In this document: positions 18,311 through 27,303 of the stretch, piece after piece
Layout: each line of letters begins with the position of its first letter
Numbering within the stretch: position 1 is the first letter of the stretch
Source of the DNA: an uncultured Clostridia bacterium
Lineage (GTDB): Bacteria; Bacillota; Clostridia; Christensenellales; CAG-917
DNA length: 64,000 bases
Direction of reading: 5' to 3'
NCBI GenBank assembly: GCA_944358385.1
Contig: CALVQW010000001.1
Span: 156,345 to 220,344 of the forward strand
Translations under genes and position numbers: made by a program
The notes under the pieces: model-generated
What the model was told of the DNA's origin: nothing
Databases searched by the model: none
Seen by the model: only the letters and a program-made list of their open reading frames with translations

Positions 18311-19972
18311 TTATGCCGTCTCGATGTTCGCCGCATCCTGAAGCTTGAGTATCTCGATGGCTTCTTCGCGGAGCTTGAATTTCTGGATCTTGCCGCTCGC
18401 CGTCACGGGGAACGCATCCATAAAGCGCACATAGCTGGGCACTTTGTGTCTCGCCATGTGGGATTTGACCAGATCCTTGACTTCCTGTTCGGTCATGGTC
18501 TCGCCCTTTTTCAGGATGATGCACGCCATGATCTCCTCGCCGTACTGTTTGCTGGGGACGCCTATGACCTGCACGTCGCTGATCTTGTCGCAGGTGTAGA
18601 GGAATTCCTCAAGTTCCTTGGGATAGATGTTCTCACCGCCGCGGATGATCATATCCTTGATCCTGCCCACGACCTTGTAATATCCCTCTTCGTCCACGGT
18701 GCAGAGGTCGCCGGTGTGCAGCCAGCCGTCCTCGTCGATGGCTTGTTTGGTGGCTTCGGGCATCTTGTAGTAGCCCTTCATGATGTTGTAGCCGCGCGCG
18801 AGGAACTCGCCGGGAGTACCGACGGGGACTTCGAGATTGGTCTCGGGATCCACGATCTTGCACTCCACTCCGGGGAAGGCGCGTCCGACAGTGGCGACGC
18901 GTTTTTCGAGGGAATCCGTCGTGGTGGTCATGGTGCAGCCGGGGGAAGCCTCCGTCTGACCGAAAACTATCACGATGTCGCGCATATTCATCTTGTCCAC
19001 CACCTTCTTCATCACTTCGATGGGACAGGGCGAACCCGCCATTATGCCCGTACGCAGCGAGGAGAAGTCGAACTTGTCGAAGTCGTGATGTTCGAGCATG
19101 GCGATGAACATCGTGGGCACGCCGTGGACGGCGGTGCATCTCGCGGTGCTGATCGCATTCATCACGGGGACGGGACTGTATGCCTCCACGGGGACCATCG
19201 TCGTGCCGTGGGTGATGCACGCCATCGTCGCAAGCACCAGCCCGAAACAATGGAAGAAAGGCACCACGATGCACAGCTTGTCCTCATTGGTGAACGCCAT
19301 GCCGTCGCCGATGGTGTTGCCGTTGTTGACGATGTTGTAGTGGGTGAGCATGACGCCTTTGGGGAATCCCGTCGTGCCGGAGGTATACTGCATGTTGATG
19401 ACGTCGTGGCAGTCGAGTTCCGCCTCGCGCTCTTTCAACACCTCGTCCGGGACGCTCTCGCCGAGTTTCATGAGCTTATCGAAGCTCATCATGCCCTGCG
19501 GAGTCTGCCCGTCCGCGAAGATCACCCTTTCGAGGAAGGGAAGCGCGGGGTGGGAGACCTTGCCGTCCTCGGCGTTTTTGAGTTCCGGGATCAGCTCGTT
19601 GACTATATCCACATAATTGCTGTCCTTGAAACCGCCCATCATCACGAGCACTTTTGTGTCAGACTGCGTGAGCAGATATTCAAGCTCGAAGATCTTATAG
19701 TTGGTGTTGACGGTGACGAGGATGGCACCGCACTTTGCCGCGCCGAAGAGGGTGAGCAGCCATTCGGGGATGTTGGTAGCCCAGATCGCCACTTTGTCCC
19801 CTTTCTTGACGCCTATGGAGATGAGTCCCTTCGCCACTTTGTCGGTGTCCTCGTCAAACTCTTTCCAAGTGCGGTGATATTTGCGGGTGGTGTATTCCAC
19901 CGCAGTCCTTTGAGGTATGTCGCGGGCGAGACCGTTGATGATCTGCCCCAAGGTTTTCTCGATTATTTGCAT
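18311..19972 (-). CDS. AMP-binding acyl-CoA synthetase
   Basis: This 553-residue enzyme activates a carboxylic acid with ATP and joins it to CoA. Motifs are YTSGTTGFPKGVMLTH (P-loop-like A3), GQTEASPG (A5), GWLHTGDL (A7), GRIKDMIIRGGENIYP (hinge) and TASGKIQKF with the catalytic lysine. Overall it resembles medium-chain fatty-acyl or acyl-acid CoA ligases; the exact acid is not determined. The start has AGGAG. The gene lies 10 bp downstream of the RluA gene and probably shares its promoter. Confidence 0.9.
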   Translation of the reverse strand: MQIIEKTLGQIINGLARDIPQRTAVEYTTRKYHRTWKEFDEDTDKVAKGLISIGVKKGDKVAIWATNIPEWLLTLFGAAKCGAILVTVNTNYKIFELEYLLTQSDTKVLVMMGGFKDSNYVDIVNELIPELKNAEDGKVSHPALPFLERVIFADGQTPQGMMSFDKLMKLGESVPDEVLKEREAELDCHDVINMQYTSGTTGFPKGVMLTHYNIVNNGNTIGDGMAFTNEDKLCIVVPFFHCFGLVLATMACITHGTTMVPVEAYSPVPVMNAISTARCTAVHGVPTMFIAMLEHHDFDKFDFSSLRTGIMAGSPCPIEVMKKVVDKMNMRDIVIVFGQTEASPGCTMTTTTDSLEKRVATVGRAFPGVECKIVDPETNLEVPVGTPGEFLARGYNIMKGYYKMPEATKQAIDEDGWLHTGDLCTVDEEGYYKVVGRIKDMIIRGGENIYPKELEEFLYTCDKISDVQVIGVPSKQYGEEIMACIILKKGETMTEQEVKDLVKSHMARHKVPSYVRFMDAFPVTASGKIQKFKLREEAIEILKLQDAANIETA

Positions 19973-19982
19973 AAAACTCCTG

Positions 19983-20702
19983 TCAGTTGTTCTTTATGTT
20001 GATCCCCAGATATCTGTCGATGTCGAATAGAGTCCACGGGAGCGCGGCGGGCGGATATACCCTGAAATCCATTGTTTTGCCTCCTACGGGGTGGGCGAAC
20101 CGAAGCTCGGCAGCCCACAGGCATAGCGGGAGTTTCATTCTTTCGCCGTGACCGTAGCGCGCGTCCCCCACGATGGGAGTGCCGTTGGCGGCAAGCTGCA
20201 CTCTGATCTGATGTCCCCTGCCCGTGTAAAGATTGACAAAGAGCAGGCTCACGTCATTGGCTTTGTCGTATGCCAGCTGCTTATAGTCAAGCTCGGCATA
20301 CTTCGCGCCGTCCGTGAGTTCGGGCACCATTTTGACCATATTCTGTTCCGGAAATTTTTTCAGCCAGCAGCGGAGCTTGTCCGCCTTGAAACGGGGCTGC
20401 CCTTCCACGACGGCGAGATAATGCTTCTCCACCTCGCCGTTGCGTATAGCCTCTGACAGCCTCGCCGCGGCTTTCGAGGTCTTGGCAAACACCATGACTC
20501 CGCCCGTCGGACGGTCCAGCCTGTGCACGAGTCCGAGATACGCCTCGCCCGGCTTGTCGTAAGTTTCCACGAGGTAACGTTTGAGCATGGTGAGCATGTC
20601 GGGATCTCCCGATCCGTCCGCCTGTACGGGCACCCCGTAAGGCTTGACCACCACCAGCAAATGGTTGTCCTCGAAGATGATTTTCAAGTCTTTGTAATCC
20701 AT
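19983..20702 (-). CDS. RluA-family pseudouridine synthase
   Basis: The 239-residue enzyme isomerises uridine in rRNA or tRNA. The catalytic motif HRLDRPTGG (60-68) has the essential Asp63, and GRGHQIRVQLAANGTPIVGD is the second family motif. It lacks an N-terminal S4 domain, as in RluA and YlyB-short types; the target base is not known. No ribosome binding site precedes the ATG. A promoter ends 7 nt upstream, so the message is probably leaderless. Confidence 0.9.
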   Translation of the reverse strand: MDYKDLKIIFEDNHLLVVVKPYGVPVQADGSGDPDMLTMLKRYLVETYDKPGEAYLGLVHRLDRPTGGVMVFAKTSKAAARLSEAIRNGEVEKHYLAVVEGQPRFKADKLRCWLKKFPEQNMVKMVPELTDGAKYAELDYKQLAYDKANDVSLLFVNLYTGRGHQIRVQLAANGTPIVGDARYGHGERMKLPLCLWAAELRFAHPVGGKTMDFRVYPPAALPWTLFDIDRYLGINIKNN

Positions 20703-20709
20703 AGTTTCG

Positions 20710-20738
20710 GTTTTATCTCATCGTTTTGTATCTGTCAA
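20710..20738 (-). promoter_or_regulatory. Promoter giving a leaderless rluA-type transcript
   Basis: TTGACA (20733-20738), 17-bp spacer and TAAAAC (20710-20715) on the minus strand. Only 7 nt separate the -10 box from the ATG, so transcription should start at or next to the start codon. Confidence 0.7.
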
Positions 20739-20750
20739 GTGTTTGTTCCG

Positions 20751-21623
20751 TCACTTCCCCGCATCTTCACCGAATGTCGCGAATGCCGTGCATCCCTGCG
20801 GGAGTACCAGTCCTTCTTCGGTGGCGAGACCTATCTCGTCTGCGTCTATCGCGGCGCTTTTCGGAAGGGAGAGTCGGAGTATGTTCGCCATCACTCCGGG
20901 CTGCAGCCCCGTGGTGTAGGAGTTGAGGCAGACAAAGAGCGGAGAGTCCGAAAGCACCTTCGCCACAAGCTCCGCGAGGTCGCTTATCCCCTCCTCTATC
21001 TTCCACTTCTCGCCGTTAGGTCCTCTGCCGAAGCTTGGAGGATCGAGTATGACGGCGTCATATCTGCGCCCGCGTCTCAGTTCCCTCGCCGTGAACTTGA
21101 AACAGTCGTCCACGATGTAGCGCATGAGTGAACCGTCCACGCCCGAAAGCCGTGCATTCTCACCCGCGCGTTCCACCATGGCTTTCGCACCGTCCACGTG
21201 GCAGACGTGCGCGCCCGCTGCGGCACAAGCCACCGAAGCCGCACCCGTATACCCGAAGAGGTTGAGCACGTTTATCTCTCTCCCCGCGCCGCGTATGAGG
21301 CGGGACATCCTGTCCCAATTCACCGCCTGTTCGGGGAAAAGCCCGGTGTGCTTGAAGCCCATGAGTTTGAGCTTGAACTTCAACCCCCGCCAGCCCACGT
21401 AAAAATCTTCGGGGACGGGACGGAGATATTCCCACCTGCCGCCGCCCGTGGAAGAACGCTCGTAGACCGCGGAGATCCCCGCATAAGAGCGCAGCGGTTT
21501 TTTGGCGCGCCAGATGACCTGCGGATCGGGACGCAGGAGGACAAGATCCCCCCAACGCTCCAATTTCTCGCCCTCTCCCGTCGCTATGACGGAATAGTCT
21601 TTCCAATCCGGCGCGACACGCAT
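20751..21623 (-). CDS. Class I SAM-dependent rRNA methyltransferase (RlmI/RlmK-like)
   Basis: The 290-residue protein has SAM motif I NLFGYTGAASVACAAAGA and motif IV as VILDPPSFGRGPNGEKW, both typical of the RlmI/RlmK and PF10672 families that methylate 23S rRNA. A PUA domain is not evident; the N-terminal 90 residues instead form a beta-rich region with DPQVIWRAKKP. It starts just after ileS and is probably cotranscribed with it. The target base is unknown. Confidence 0.85.
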   Translation of the reverse strand: MRVAPDWKDYSVIATGEGEKLERWGDLVLLRPDPQVIWRAKKPLRSYAGISAVYERSSTGGGRWEYLRPVPEDFYVGWRGLKFKLKLMGFKHTGLFPEQAVNWDRMSRLIRGAGREINVLNLFGYTGAASVACAAAGAHVCHVDGAKAMVERAGENARLSGVDGSLMRYIVDDCFKFTARELRRGRRYDAVILDPPSFGRGPNGEKWKIEEGISDLAELVAKVLSDSPLFVCLNSYTTGLQPGVMANILRLSLPKSAAIDADEIGLATEEGLVLPQGCTAFATFGEDAGK

Positions 21624-21624
21624 A

Positions 21625-24600
21625 TCAGCCTATCTTCCTCACGGACACGGTCACCTTGTCGCCGTTGATGTTGAGTTCCTTGGCGTAGCCGTCGATGACA
21701 TCGGTGAGCTTGTCGCAAAGCACGTCCTTCTTGAAGTCGCCCTTGCGGAACACTTCCAGCGCGACGCCTTCCGCCTTGTAGCCCACCACGATGTGATCGG
21801 TGACCTCGAAACCCGCCTCTTTGCGCATGGTCTGGATCTTGCTGACGATCTCGCGCTCCGCGCCTTCGAAGATGAGTTCGTCATCCAAAGTGGTGTCGAG
21901 CGCGACGGTGGTCTCGCCGTCGGACTCCGAGGAGAAGCCCTCTCTGCTCTTCACCGAGATGAGCAGATCCTCCTCTTTCAGTTCGATCTGCTTGCCGTCC
22001 GCCTCGGTGGTGTACACGCCGGCATTCCTCACCGCGGCGACGATCTCGTCCGCGTGTTCGGCGAGGATCTGACGTATCTTGCCGAGCAGCGCGCCGAACT
22101 TGGGACCGAGCGTCTTGAGCTGGGGTTTCAGTTCATAGCTTATGAATTTGCCGCTGTCCGAGGAGATCTGGACGTCCTTGACGTTGAGTTCGTCCTCAAC
22201 AAGAGCTTTGAGTGCCGCGGAAAGTTCCTTCTTACCGTTGTAGATGAGGCGGCGGAGGGGCTGACGGTTCTTGACGCCCGCGAGGTTCCTCGCCGCTCTT
22301 CCCAGCATGACGACGGCAAGCACGTCCTTCATGCCCTCTTCCAGCGCGCGGTCCACCATGCTCTCGTCCGCCTGCGGGAAGTCGCACAGATGCACGCTTT
22401 CGGGCGCGTCCTTGAAGAAGGGGGTGACCAGATTGCGGTACATGTTCTCCGCAAGGAAGGGCACGTAAGGCGCGATGATCTTGGTGAGAGTGGAAAGCAC
22501 GGTGTAAAGAGTGGTGTAAGCCGCCTCTTTATCCTTCGTCATACCCTCTCCCCAGAAACGGTCGCGACAACGGCGGACGTACCAGTTGGACAGGACGTCC
22601 ACATACGCGCCGATGGCACGCGCGGTCTCCGTGATCTTATACTCGCCTAGTCCCTCGTCCACGAACTTGATGAGGGTGTTCAGCCCGCTCAGGATCCACT
22701 TGTCCATGACGGTGAGCTTCTGATCCTCAAGCTTATGTTCGGAGGGATCGAACTTGTCTATCTCAGCATACAGCACGAAGAAGGCATAGGTGTTCCACAG
22801 CGTACCCATGAACTTGCGCTGCGCTTCGCTGACGTTCTCGGCGGAGAATCTCGACGGCAGCCAAGGGGCGGATGAGGTGTAGAAATACCATCTTGTGGCG
22901 TCCGCGCCCTGCTTGTCCAGCACGGTGAACGGCTCCACGACATTGCCCTTGTGCTTGCTCATCTTCACGCCGTCTTTGTCGTTGACGTGTCCGAGGACGA
23001 TGCAGTTTTTGAAGGGGGAGCTGCCGAAAAGTATGGTGGACACCGCAAGCAGGGTGTAGAACCAACCTCTCGTCTGATCCACCGCTTCCGAGATGAAGTC
23101 CGCGGGGAAAGTCTCCTCGAATATCTCCTTGTTCTCGAAGGGATAGTGCCACTGCGCAAAAGGCATGGAGCCGCTGTCGAACCAGCAGTCCAGCACTTCA
23201 GGGGTGCGGATCATCTCGCCGCCGCACTCGCACTCCCACTTCACTTCGTCGATGTAGGGACGGTGCAGCTCGATGTCCTCTTTGAGACCGCCGAGTTTCC
23301 TCAGCTCCTCGCGCGAACCCACGACATGTATCTTGCCGCACTTGTTGCACACCCATATGGGCAGCGGAGTCCCCCAATATCTCTCACGGGAGATGCCCCA
23401 GTCTATGACGTTTTCGAGGAAGTTGCCCATCCTGCCCGTGCCTATGGTGGGGGGCATCCAGTTGACGGAGGCGTTGGATGCGAGCAGTTGCTCCTTGACC
23501 GCCGTCACCTTGATGAACCAGGAACTTCTCGCATAATAGAGCAAGGGGGTGTCGCAACGCCAGCAGAAGGGATAGCTGTGGGTGAACATCAGTTCCTTGA
23601 AGAGTTTGCCTTCCTCTTTCAGTCTCTCGATGATGAGCTTGTCCGCATCCTTTGCGAACACGCCTTTGAGGTCGTACGCCGCGTCCACAAAGCGTCCTCT
23701 GCCGTCCACCATCTGCACGAAAGGCAGCCCGTAGTGCTTGCCCACGTTGCTGTCGTCCTCGCCGAACGCGGGGGCGATATGCACGACGCCCGTGCCGTCC
23801 GTGAGAGTGACATAGCCGTCGCAGGTGACGTAATACGCCTTCTCTTTCGCGCCCGTGTCGTAGTCGAACAGAGGCTTGTACTCGGCGTACTCATATTCTT
23901 TGCCCTTCTTCACCGAGACCTTCTCGTACTCCCCTTCCTTAAAGAGGGAGGAGATGAGCGCGTCCGCCATGATGTAGCTCTCGTCGCCCACCTTGATCTC
24001 CGCGTAATCCTCTGCGGGGTTCACGCAAAGTGCGACGTTGCTCGGGAGCGTCCAGGGAGTGGTGGTCCATGCGAGGAAGTAGGCGTTCTCTCTCCCCTTC
24101 ACTGCGAATTTGACGAATATGGACTTCTCCTCCACGTCCTTGTAGCCCTGTGCCACTTCGTGCGAGGAGAGCGCGGTGCCGCAACGGGGGCAGTAAGGCA
24201 CGATCTTGTAGCCTTTGTAAAGCAGCCCCTTGTCCGCCATCTGTTTCAATGCCCACCACACGGACTCGATGTATCTGTCATCGTAGGTGATGTACGGGTC
24301 CTTCATGTCCGCCCAATACCCGATGCGGTCGGACATGACTTCCCACTCGTGCTTATACTTCCACACCGACTCCTTGCACTTTTTGATGAAAGGCTCGATG
24401 CCGTACTTTTCGATCTCCTGCTTTCCGTCTATGCCGAGCAGTTTCTCCACTTCGAGTTCGACGGGCAGACCGTGGGTGTCCCAGCCCGCCTTTCTCCTGA
24501 CATAGTAGCCTTTCATGGTCTTGTAGCGCGGGATGATGTCCTTCATCACGCGGGTGAGGATGTGCCCTATGTGCGGCTTGCCGTTGGCGGTGGGAGGACC

Positions 24601-24735
24601 GTCATAAAAATTGAAACTTGCGTTGCCTTTGTTTTTTTCTACACTCTTTTCAAAGATCTCGTTCTCTTTCCAGAACGCGAGGACTTCTTTCTCGCGCTCC
24701 ACAAAATTGAGAGAAGTGTCAACGGGTTTGTACAT
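21625..24735 (-). CDS. ileS: Isoleucyl-tRNA synthetase
   Basis: This 1036-residue class Ia synthetase charges tRNA-Ile. It has PPTANGKPHIGHIL (47-60, HIGH motif), the editing domain, and KMSKHKG near residue 590. The anticodon-binding region includes NWYVRRCRDRFWGEG, as in the eukaryote-like IleS2 branch, and there is no C-terminal zinc-finger module typical of E. coli IleS. IleS2 enzymes are often less sensitive to mupirocin; that is family knowledge, not shown here. No T-box leader is visible upstream, which is unusual for a Firmicutes ileS. The start has AGAGG. Confidence 0.96.
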   Translation of the reverse strand: MYKPVDTSLNFVEREKEVLAFWKENEIFEKSVEKNKGNASFNFYDGPPTANGKPHIGHILTRVMKDIIPRYKTMKGYYVRRKAGWDTHGLPVELEVEKLLGIDGKQEIEKYGIEPFIKKCKESVWKYKHEWEVMSDRIGYWADMKDPYITYDDRYIESVWWALKQMADKGLLYKGYKIVPYCPRCGTALSSHEVAQGYKDVEEKSIFVKFAVKGRENAYFLAWTTTPWTLPSNVALCVNPAEDYAEIKVGDESYIMADALISSLFKEGEYEKVSVKKGKEYEYAEYKPLFDYDTGAKEKAYYVTCDGYVTLTDGTGVVHIAPAFGEDDSNVGKHYGLPFVQMVDGRGRFVDAAYDLKGVFAKDADKLIIERLKEEGKLFKELMFTHSYPFCWRCDTPLLYYARSSWFIKVTAVKEQLLASNASVNWMPPTIGTGRMGNFLENVIDWGISRERYWGTPLPIWVCNKCGKIHVVGSREELRKLGGLKEDIELHRPYIDEVKWECECGGEMIRTPEVLDCWFDSGSMPFAQWHYPFENKEIFEETFPADFISEAVDQTRGWFYTLLAVSTILFGSSPFKNCIVLGHVNDKDGVKMSKHKGNVVEPFTVLDKQGADATRWYFYTSSAPWLPSRFSAENVSEAQRKFMGTLWNTYAFFVLYAEIDKFDPSEHKLEDQKLTVMDKWILSGLNTLIKFVDEGLGEYKITETARAIGAYVDVLSNWYVRRCRDRFWGEGMTKDKEAAYTTLYTVLSTLTKIIAPYVPFLAENMYRNLVTPFFKDAPESVHLCDFPQADESMVDRALEEGMKDVLAVVMLGRAARNLAGVKNRQPLRRLIYNGKKELSAALKALVEDELNVKDVQISSDSGKFISYELKPQLKTLGPKFGALLGKIRQILAEHADEIVAAVRNAGVYTTEADGKQIELKEEDLLISVKSREGFSSESDGETTVALDTTLDDELIFEGAEREIVSKIQTMRKEAGFEVTDHIVVGYKAEGVALEVFRKGDFKKDVLCDKLTDVIDGYAKELNINGDKVTVSVRKIG

Positions 24736-24765
24736 CGGTTGCCTCTTTTATATAAAATTAGGAAG

Positions 24766-24794
24766 ATTATACCTTAATTACGCGCGGAACGCAA
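24766..24794 (-). promoter_or_regulatory. ileS promoter
   Basis: TTGCGT (24789-24794), 17-bp spacer and perfect TATAAT (24766-24771) on the minus strand. The leader is about 24 nt, too short for a T-box riboswitch. Confidence 0.8.
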
Positions 24795-24921
24795 CCGAAT
24801 CACGCCTCTTTTTCGGATTTAGAAAGAACTCACGGGGAGTTGACATTTTCCTTCGTTGTGCTAAAATACTATCGTTGCCGTCCGGAGCGATGTTCTCTCG
24901 GCAGCGCAAATACCCTTGAAC

Positions 24922-24995
24922 GCGAATGTAGTTTAATGGTAAAACAGCAGCTTCCCAAGCTGCGGTCGAGGGTTCGATTCCCTTCATTCGCTCCA
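24922..24995 (+). tRNA. tRNA-Gly (CCC anticodon)
   Basis: The 74-nt sequence folds as a cloverleaf. The acceptor is GCGAATG / CATTCGC. The anticodon stem GCAGC / GCTGC encloses the loop TTCCCAA, so the anticodon is CCC, reading GGG. The T-arm is GAGGGTTCGATTCCCTT. The 3' CCA is encoded. A terminator hairpin follows. Confidence 0.95.
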
Positions 24996-25003
24996 AAGAT
25001 TTA

Positions 25004-25048
25004 AAAACGCCGAAAGCCTTTCTGTATAATAGGGTTCGGCGTTTTAAT
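25004..25048 (+). terminator. Terminator after tRNA-Gly
   Basis: AAAACGCCGAA (25004-25014) pairs with TTCGGCGTTTT (25035-25045), followed by AATAT. The long loop contains TATAAT, but no -35 partner is evident. Confidence 0.75.
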
Positions 25049-25225
25049 ATACATGTGCCCTACGCAAAAATTCCGCATCTATTCCGATATGCTGACAAAC
25101 CTTATGCCGCAAACCGGTGTTATCACGTCACAATATTGCAATACCTTCATGTCGCAAATGACATTAAGATTGACGTCGCTCTCGCACGGTGTTAAAATAT
25201 TTTTGATGCAGAATAAGGAGCACAC

Positions 25226-26032
25226 ATGCAAAAATATATAATCACATGCGATGAATCAACAAGACACGGCGCGAAGTACAGTTACTTTTACGGCGGCGTA
25301 ATAATTCCGGAAAAGAAATACGAAAGTATAAGTAAAAAACTAAATTTGTATAAAGAGAATATAGGTCTTCCCCATGAAATGAAACGAACTAAAATCGACA
25401 TGACAAATGTTTCGCGCTATATCGATATGTTAGATTTTTTCTTCACATTTGTGAAAAGCGGAGATATTCGTGTACGAGTCATGTTTTCGGATAATCGTGA
25501 CTTAGAGGTGATCCCGAAAAAAGAGAACCAGACTTTTGTGAAGTTTTATTATTTATTCATAAGGCACGCCTTCGCCCTGCCTTACGCAGGAGAAGATATC
25601 GGGTTAAGACTTATTTTTGATGAATTACCCGAAAGTGCAGCGACAAGAAAAGAATTCAAAAGCTATCTAATTAGCAATCTTACACACATCCCCAATGAGG
25701 ATGCAAAAAACAGCGTGATCATCAAGCAAGATTCAATAGAGGAAGTCGACTCAAAGAAGCATATTATTCTGCAATGCGCAGATGTAATAGTAGGGCTCAT
25801 CGATTTTATTTTAAATGATCCTCATAATCAAGCAATAGATAAAAGCAGAAAATGGCACGCCAAGCACAAACTGTCCGAAGTCTTATTGGATTATATCGAA
25901 CAACTGCATCCCAATTTTGAATTGTGCACTACTACGAGGCCTACAAAAGGCATAAATGCCTGGCTGGACAAATATCGTCATTTCGTTTACAAAAAAACGA
26001 GAGACAAAAAAGCCCCCGCGCTACCTACATAA
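25226..26032 (+). CDS. DUF3800 domain protein
   Basis: The 268-residue protein starts MQKYIITCDESTRHG, the CDES-type first strand of DUF3800, and later has LIFDELPES and LQCADVIVGLIDF. These acidic motifs fit the RNase H-like fold proposed for the family. DUF3800 proteins are scattered in genomic islands and defence-rich regions; their biochemical role is not settled. The gene is far more AT-rich than its neighbours and sits just after tRNA-Gly, suggesting horizontal acquisition. AAGGAG precedes the ATG at good spacing. Confidence 0.75.
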   Translation: MQKYIITCDESTRHGAKYSYFYGGVIIPEKKYESISKKLNLYKENIGLPHEMKRTKIDMTNVSRYIDMLDFFFTFVKSGDIRVRVMFSDNRDLEVIPKKENQTFVKFYYLFIRHAFALPYAGEDIGLRLIFDELPESAATRKEFKSYLISNLTHIPNEDAKNSVIIKQDSIEEVDSKKHIILQCADVIVGLIDFILNDPHNQAIDKSRKWHAKHKLSEVLLDYIEQLHPNFELCTTTRPTKGINAWLDKYRHFVYKKTRDKKAPALPT

Positions 26033-26353
26033 GCCACCCACGGTAAACGCAGGCATTCGATAGCAACAGAGGCTTATTGTCAATGATATTGTACGTAAGT
26101 TTGGACAAAAAATCAAGCATTTATGCAAAATTGAATTAAATTCGAAATTTAGCCTGCTATTGAAAATGCGTGCCTGATAAAATCTTATCAATTAAAATTA
26201 GCCCAACAGTAAGCAATCAACAATTTATTATACCGATTTTTTCTATACATTCGATAAGTGGACATCTTAAAACTCAGCAACAAGATTCTAATGGGTGTCA
26301 CCAATGCCATTCATTAAACAACATGCGACTTCTTCCCTCTCAAACACTCTTCA
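26033..26353. other. AT-rich gene-free stretch
   Basis: This low-GC spacer follows the DUF3800 gene. Short open frames are present (one at 26170-26373), but none has a ribosome binding site or a recognisable product. No copy of the tRNA-Gly 3' end was found here. Composition returns to the chromosomal norm within the ABC transporter gene, so the right edge of the acquired DNA probably lies near 26380. Confidence 0.5.
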
Positions 26354-26382
26354 TTGACAATGAATTAGTTTAGATTTATCCT
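26354..26382 (+). promoter_or_regulatory. Promoter giving a leaderless ABC transporter transcript
   Basis: TTGACA (26354-26359), 17-bp spacer and TATCCT (26377-26382). The ATG begins 7 nt later at 26389, and no ribosome binding site exists. Confidence 0.7.
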
Positions 26383-26388
26383 AAAAAT

Positions 26389-27294
26389 ATGTGCAAAAAA
26401 GACATCGCCGTGGCGACTCACGGCATCACCAAGATATACGGCGGGATCAAACGCGTCGACGACGTCTCCCTCTCCGTGAGGAAGGGGGAGATCTACGGGC
26501 TTATAGGCAGGAACGGCGCGGGCAAGACCACCCTCATCCGCATGATCCTGGGCATCGCCGCCCCTTCATCCGGGAGTGTCGAGCTTTTCGGCGAGACCGC
26601 TCCCAAAGCTCTTGCGGAGGTCAGGAGAAGGACGGGCGCGCTCATCGAGCAGCCCGCGTTCTATCCCCGCCTTTCCGCAGAAGGCAACCTCAAAGCGTAC
26701 TGTCTCGCGGTCGGGTTGCGCTCCGCCGACATCCCCGCCCTTCTCAAGCTTGCGGGCTTTGAGGACACGGGCAAGAAACAGGTGCGCAACTTCTCCCTCG
26801 GCATGAAACAGCGGCTTGCGATCGCCATGGCTATGGCGGGCGAGCCTGATCTGCTCTTTTTGGACGAACCCGTCAACGGGCTGGATCCCACAGGCATTTT
26901 TCAGGTGCGGGAACTCATCAGACGGCTCAACGAGGAGCGCGGCGTCACCGTGGTCATCTCCTCGCATCTGCTGGGGGAACTCGGTCGTGTGGCAACGGCA
27001 TACGGGGTGATGCGGGAAGGCAGGCTGATAAAAGAGGTGCGCGGAGAGGAACTTGCCTCTCTCTCCCGTCCCAGGATAAGAGTGGTGGTCGCGGACAGGG
27101 AACGCGCCGCTGCGGCGTTTGCCAAAAGATATGCGGCGGGAGAATACGTCATGCGCGAAAACGTCATAGACATCTTCGCCCCCGCGGAAAAGCTCGCCGA
27201 AACGGGCGTGTGGCTGATGAACGAGGGCGTCCCCGTCCTGCAACTCAGCGCGGAACGCGGAGATCTTGAAACCGCGTTCATAGACATGTTGTAG
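26389..27294 (+). CDS. ABC transporter ATP-binding protein
   Basis: This 301-residue ATPase has Walker A GRNGAGKTT (about 40-48), a signature variant FSLGMKQRL, and Walker B LLFLDEPVNGLDP. It resembles the BcrA/antibiotic-efflux type subunits that pair with ABC-2 permeases. The C-terminal 80 residues are a variable accessory region. The permease gene follows after 9 bp. The start lacks a ribosome binding site and lies 6 nt after a promoter -10 box. Confidence 0.9.
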   Translation: MCKKDIAVATHGITKIYGGIKRVDDVSLSVRKGEIYGLIGRNGAGKTTLIRMILGIAAPSSGSVELFGETAPKALAEVRRRTGALIEQPAFYPRLSAEGNLKAYCLAVGLRSADIPALLKLAGFEDTGKKQVRNFSLGMKQRLAIAMAMAGEPDLLFLDEPVNGLDPTGIFQVRELIRRLNEERGVTVVISSHLLGELGRVATAYGVMREGRLIKEVRGEELASLSRPRIRVVVADRERAAAAFAKRYAAGEYVMRENVIDIFAPAEKLAETGVWLMNEGVPVLQLSAERGDLETAFIDML

Positions 27295-27303
27295 GAGGCG
27301 GCT

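Noticed and set aside
22951..24777. A 608-codon open frame opposite ileS
   Set aside because: It lies entirely antisense to a well-supported synthetase, and its product is low in recognisable motifs.
24736..24921. T-box riboswitch for ileS
   Set aside because: No TGGNACCGCG T-box sequence and no antiterminator; the promoter is too close to the gene.
26170..26373. 67-codon open frame in the AT-rich spacer
   Set aside because: No ribosome binding site, atypical composition for a protein, and no recognisable sequence.
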